In this document: positions 59,253 through 64,000 of the stretch, piece after piece | Layout of the letters: every line of letters starts with the position of its first letter | Numbering within the stretch: the first letter of the stretch is position 1 | Source of the DNA: Myoxocephalus aenaeus | Taxonomy: Eukaryota; Chordata; Actinopteri; Perciformes; Cottidae | Assembly (NCBI GenBank): GCA_038501785.1 | Contig: JBAMJR010000170.1 | Coordinates: 3,608,001-3,672,000 of the forward strand | Direction of reading: 5' to 3' | Length of the DNA stretch: 64,000 nt | Position numbers and translations under genes: made by a program | The notes under the pieces: model-generated | Told to the model about the DNA's origin: nothing | Database searches by the model: none | What the model saw: the letters and a program-made list of their open reading frames with translations, nothing else

Positions 59253-60780
59253 CATCATATTTGTGTAAAAACACACATGTCCAGCTCCACCTACGCTACA
59301 AAATGCCTCTCAAATACCTAAACTCAGCCTACCTAGATTTGTCGCCATTTTGAATTTTGTGAAAAACACATTTTTCCGAACTCCTCCTACATGCTGGATC
59401 CAATTCATACCAATCTTGCTGTGGACCATTATTGGAGCTGTATCATCAACACTTATCAAACACTTTTTGATATCTCATTGTGTATAGGAGATATGGACCA
59501 ATGAACCTCTTAGGGGCGTGTCTTGTTTTTCAATACTCATAACTTCAAAACTATTTGGACTAATGACTCCAACTTTACAGCATATGTGCACATTGCATCC
59601 TATAACATGCAACAACTAATTTGTGCAATTTCTAGGGAGGCGCTATAGTAATTCGGCAAATGTTGGCCTTTTTGTCATTTTTCGACATTTTCAGCATTTG
59701 TACTTTTACAAACTCATCCTACAAAATGTATGCATTCGACTTAAATGTTGGTCAAGGACGATCTCAAGACCCTTATGAAGAAAAGTGATCAAAATGGTGT
59801 GCTTTCGGTGAACGGCCTTGATGTTGCGTGGACCCCAAAACACACCCATTTGTGCGGTTCACTATGTTATAGAAAGTTGTTGTAACTCCAAGGTACATCA
59901 TGCAATCCGTCAAAAATTCTCATGCAGGATGCCGGTCCAGGCCTGAGTACATTTACATGAATACATTTTCACATTGTCATAGCGCCACCTACTGGTCGAA
60001 AGGAAATCAGCGTTAAGTGATAAACGGCATCAGATTTACATGACATCTACATGACGTGGTCTACACTTCACGTAGAGAAACATGATTGATGGAGAAAAAC
60101 TGATTTCCTCTTAATATATGATGTTTCATGGCCTGTGACGTATGAGTGAACTTTACCCTAAGTATGACTCCGGTGTGAACTTTCCCTTAGACAAAGTTCA
60201 GTTTGGAAGTGGAGTGATCTGCTATATCTGTATGTTCCGGACTGAAGACAATACACATCATTGTTGTTGTTATGGCTTAAAACATATCTATGGGATGACG
60301 GGAGGAAGGGTTACGATAAGTGCAAAACGTCATGAGAGCTTCTGTGATTGCATGTTTTATGTATTCAAGCGGTAACTCTCCTTTAGTTCGGAAAGCAGAC
60401 TTGGATATGCAATGAGTAAAGTAACACGTTGTATCTCTGACTCTTCTTTGCAAAGAATAAATGTCCTGATTAATGATTTTACAACCGGTGTCGAGTAAGA
60501 ATTTTTCTAACAATGATGCATGTGTATGTTCACATTGTCATAGCCCCACCTACTGGCCAAAGGAAATAACACGTTTGATCCTATGATGTATTACTCCTTG
60601 TTTAGTGGCTTGGGATGTTAAAAAACTCGTGCAACTTTACACATGTGTCAAAGGTGATGGAAACAAATAATTAACGTGGGTTTCTCAAAAAACGTCCGTC
60701 TGGCGGGCAGACGTTAATTATTTGACGGGCCGACGGGCGCAAAGGAGCGAGGACCCGTTCATCGCTGCTTGCAGCTTTAC
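59253..60780. repeat. Interspersed fish repeat, not coding
   Basis: Two copies of TCATAG(C/G)(C)CCACCTACTGG (near 59977 and 60538) and an end reading CCCGTTCATCGCTGCTTGCAG, phrases I know from common teleost interspersed repeats. An inverted pair around 60672-60712 (TAATTAACGT / ACGTTAATTA) is also present. No gene-like frame with splice support. Confidence 0.5.
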
Positions 60781-60870
60781 TTTTACTGTTGTTTTCTGTA
60801 GTTTAGCCAGCAGGAGCAGTCTAACCCTGTTCCTCTTTGCGATCAGACTATAGGTTAAGAAGCGTCATGC

Positions 60871-61362
60871 AGGAGTAAATTTCTTGGGTTCTGACTTGCA
60901 AGTTGTTGACCAGGCGTGCCAGAGGACCTGTACAGAGGATTCCAACGTCCAGTACTTCACCTATGTCACAAAGAGGCTGGTATTAGTGGGTCTGTGCCTT
61001 ATGCAGCCATGCAAATGTGCACTCACAAACTCAAGTATTAACAAACAGTGATGAAGCCGCATAAGGTGACATTGCGAATACAGTGCCAAAGACAAGACAT
61101 ACAACTGGTAAAAGTGTAGCAGTAAATAATGCACGCAGAAATTATATAATAGTATACTCAATTTGAGTTCAAATGCTGTTGTCTATTGAAGCAACACTTT
61201 TAGTTAATTAGTTGTATTTTAACATACGATTGATTTTGCCACAAGACTTTATGCTGATGGTGATTTCTTTTTTTTAGCATCGCTGCTCCTCCTAAAATCG
61301 CTAAATTGGCTTTTGTTGTGTCTGAACTCTCTTTGAAGAACTGTTTGTTCAGTGCTCTACAC
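60871..61362 (+). pseudogene. Remnant of a fourth apple domain
   Basis: 60871-60970 translates as GVNFLGSDLQVVDQACQRTC followed by TEDSNVQYFTYV, matching exon 8 of the intact genes but with one apple cysteine replaced by Val. After an intron-like gap, 61279-61362 reads APPKIAKLAFVVSELSLKNC, matching exon 9 without its RRCYLKR start. Earlier exons are absent. This marks the far edge of the apple-gene cluster. Confidence 0.85.
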
Positions 61363-61839
61363 ACACACACACAGACAGAGAAACTGCACACATGTAATAC
61401 AATAAAATATTCAGCACTACTGATGAGATAAATTGATGTAGACATCAGAGGAGAAATCTCGCTCACATCCTGATTTCACTTGACTTTTTTTCGTTCTTTC
61501 TTTCTTTCTCCCTTCTTCCTCCTCACAGCATCTCTTCCTCTTTTCAGCTTGAACCACAGCGCCAGCCTACTCCGTATACCCTCGCCTCACATACACACTC
61601 ACAAACACGCATGCACTTCCCTCTGTCGTTCCTTCCCCTCTTTCCCCTTTTTCCCCTTTTTCCTCTCTTCCCCCTCCGGCCCCCCCCCCCTCCCCCGTGG
61701 GAAACCCAGTGCAGTGTGACTGTGGTTGTCCTTCCTGGAAGCTGTGGTGGTGACTCTGGCTCCTCCGCTCAGAGGCTAGAATAGTGCCAGCCACCCTGTG
61801 TGAGCGTGTGTGTGTCTATGTTTGTATGTTGTCTGAGTG

Positions 61840-61841
<2 letters not shown>

Positions 61842-61877
<36 letters not shown>
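61842..61877. repeat. (GT)n microsatellite
   Basis: About 18 GT units. Confidence 0.97.
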
Positions 61878-61878
<1 letters not shown>

Positions 61879-63130
61879 ATGCACCCTCCACAAACATTCC
61901 ACCACCGTACCGTCCGTCCGACCGCCGGCCGGCCTCGCACGAGAGCCACGCCGCCACCGCGGTTCAGTCCTGACGCCAGCCCTGAAGACTCACATTACAC
62001 ACAAAGACACACACACATGGGGCACATGAGACGGACTTAAGCACACACTAGCACACTCACTCAAATAAACAATGTGCACTTTGCGGAACACACACACTTT
62101 TGGACCGCAGACCACAGACATTGCATCCTGAAGTAGATCAAAGCTTTCTTCAGCAGTAAACACACACAAGGCTCTTCTCTGCTCTCTCATCCCCACGGAG
62201 CCGTTTTGGTGAGGCACGGCACAATTATGTTGATCTTCTTGAGAAACAACTCGTTACAACTGTCATTCATCATTGTTCGAGGGTTTTCACCCTGTACGCG
62301 CTGGCCGACTCTCGGTGATTCACACTATTTCTCTTCCTTTCCTTTTTAAACCTTCGCAATCCCTCTCATCTCTCCTTAACCCTGTCTCCTGCCTCCCTCC
62401 CACCCTGTTATTGAACGTCTACGCCAAATCAGTCACCCAACCACAGCCCTTCAGATCTTTGCCTTTTGTTTCCCCCTCTCGCAGTCTCTCCATCCTCCCT
62501 CTCGCCCTTTTCGTAACTGTCCATTGTTGAGGAGACAGTGGCGCAGACAAACAGGGGAGAGAAGATATCCGCTGGTGTACCACAAGATTGGAGAGAAAGA
62601 ATGGCAGAGAGACAGCAGAGGAGAGGAAGATACATTGACTGATATGAGGCTAAAGTTAATTACAGGGGACTGCCAATTAGAGGGCAAAGTGATGGGTCTG
62701 TTTGCCTCACCGCGGCATCCCAAAAACATCACCAGCTCCCACCATGTTTATCCTCTGCAGCCACAAGACCACAGCTCCCATCAGCCATCACTGGAGACAG
62801 CTTAGATACGGAGGGGGTTACGGCTGGAGAACATGCAAGCAGTGTTTGCAGACATGGCTAATACGGATAAGTAGGTAACATGTAGCGTTCAACCATTCTG
62901 TTTCCATTTGTATTGAAAGCAGATAGCTGCATGTTGCCATTTGCTTACAGAGTCAGAAGAAAAACACACACAGAGCAAAACATGAACAAAGGTAAAGGCA
63001 CTTAGTTTTTATAGAGATTTTTTTAAACATTCTTCAGACTGTGAAAATGTAATCATATGTATAAAATATTTTGGAAAAACACAGATATCACAGTTAAAAG
63101 GCGCTCTGTTGAGCGTTATGGCTCTGTTGG

Positions 63131-63134
<4 letters not shown>

Positions 63135-63175
<41 letters not shown>
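63135..63175. repeat. (GT)n microsatellite
   Basis: About 20 GT units. Confidence 0.97.
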
Positions 63176-63177
<2 letters not shown>

Positions 63178-64000
63178 TTTGTCGAGCAAGATCATCAACT
63201 GGAATTTATTTAAATCTTCTATTCTTTCACATTCCTTCATTCTTCTGATATATATGATTGTTTCTGATTATCTGAAACTTTACCCGCAGTCTGATATGGC
63301 TTTTTAGAGTCCCCTATAAGCAAAGACAATCATCAAAGGTTCAATACGTTTTTCTCTAACATATTCATATTTGCTACATGGCGCACAAGGGAGCTCCATG
63401 TTCACTGGACAGAGTTCATTCGGAAAACAAGTTGACTCTCAGAAAGCTCCGATCTCAGTCCCCCATCCCTGGGCTGACTTGGCTTGTCCGCTCAAGCCCC
63501 TGCGCTGAGCTGTGGGAGACCCCAGAGGTGCAAAGGGCCTGAAAGAGACCTGCAGTGGGGCAGAAGATGATGAAATAGAAGAAGAGGAGGAGGAAGAGGA
63601 AAGGGTGGGGAGGGGAAGGTGAAGGGGTGAAGCCCTGGTGGCGCTGTGAGGAGACGACTGGGTTGGTCTGGACGGGGCTAGGACAGGGGACGCTGCGAGA
63701 GAGGGCAACCTGTGGACGGTGGACAGGTGTGAGGGCGCAAGGAGTGGCGGAACACCCTGCTGGCAGCCAGCCAGGGGGCCGAGGCGGAGGGAGGCGGGTG
63801 ACGGGTAGCTCCCCAGCAGGGCCAGATCCCTTCGCCCACTGAGGAAAGGAGGTGAGGAGGAGGCCGGTGAGTTGGGGGAGATCTGAGGGAAGGATGTCCA
63901 AGGCCATGGAGGAAAGGGCAGGGCGGAGGCCGGGGCCGACTGTAGGAGAAGGGGGTCTAGCTCGCTTGCACAGTGAGAAAGGTGGGAGACCAGGCGGGCT

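Larger units (their letters stand above)
61366..64000. other. No recognised gene; low-complexity and CpG-rich DNA
   Basis: Contains a CT-rich tract (61480-61690), a poly-C run (61681-61692), GT repeats, a CpG-rich patch (about 61895-61975), a moderately unique block (62520-62830) and a purine-rich strand (63560-63990). The last kilobase is open in several - strand frames because it lacks A/T-rich stops, but I recognise no protein and no splice pattern. The CpG patch could be a promoter for a gene beyond the window. Confidence 0.5.

Noticed and set aside
60142..60375. 77-codon frame MSELYPKYDSGVNF...
   Set aside because: Lies within an interspersed repeat, has no splice support and I recognise no family.
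63439..63907. Two overlapping - strand frames of 89 and 150 codons near the right edge
   Set aside because: No recognisable domain, biased composition, and no start or splice support. A real exon here cannot be excluded without more sequence.

Overview
The window is nuclear DNA from a ray-finned fish, probably a percomorph. Three things point to this. It has split genes with GT/AG introns. It carries rho-class glutathione S-transferases, a class known from fish and other aquatic animals. It is also crowded with typical teleost repeats (Rex1 LINEs, Tc1/mariner, hAT and Harbinger-like elements, CA/TG microsatellites). I read everything by eye; family names rest on motifs and on my knowledge of the families, not on searches.

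Layout. (1) 1-14.8 kb: the 3' two thirds of a formin gene of the FHOD family, best matched to fhod3, on the + strand. Fourteen coding exons run from an acidic linker through the proline-rich FH1, the FH2 actin-assembly domain and the C-terminal autoregulatory DAD. An intact Tc1-like transposon sits in the first visible intron. (2) 14.9-27.4 kb: a glutathione S-transferase rho cluster, made of one decayed copy and two intact six-exon genes of 226 and 225 codons. (3) 27.8-41.1 kb: a repeat-rich stretch with a duplicated ~1 kb unit (one copy split by a Rex1 LINE), a gypsy integrase fragment, a two-gene transposon remnant, an LTR-like piece and an inverted pseudogene. (4) 38.7-61.4 kb: a family of four-apple-domain secreted proteins related to the heavy chain of plasma kallikrein/factor XI but without a protease domain, the architecture of fish kalliklectins (skin-mucus lectins). 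There are two apparently intact nine-exon genes, one inverted pseudogene joined head-to-head to the first gene through a 36-bp-arm palindrome, and two small remnants. The second gene has an exact 1,065-bp tandem duplication of its upstream region plus exons 1-2. (5) 61.4-64 kb: no gene recognised; low-complexity and CpG-rich sequence.

Main points of interest: an in-frame 24-nt microexon in the formin encoding an acidic casein-kinase-2-type motif like that of muscle FHOD3, followed at once by a long TG repeat; a TG tract forming the 3' splice site region of a gstr exon; the head-to-head and tandem rearrangements of the apple-domain genes; a complementary loss of cysteines in apple domains 2 and 4 of both intact genes; and a LINE insertion whose empty site survives in a duplicate 3 kb away.
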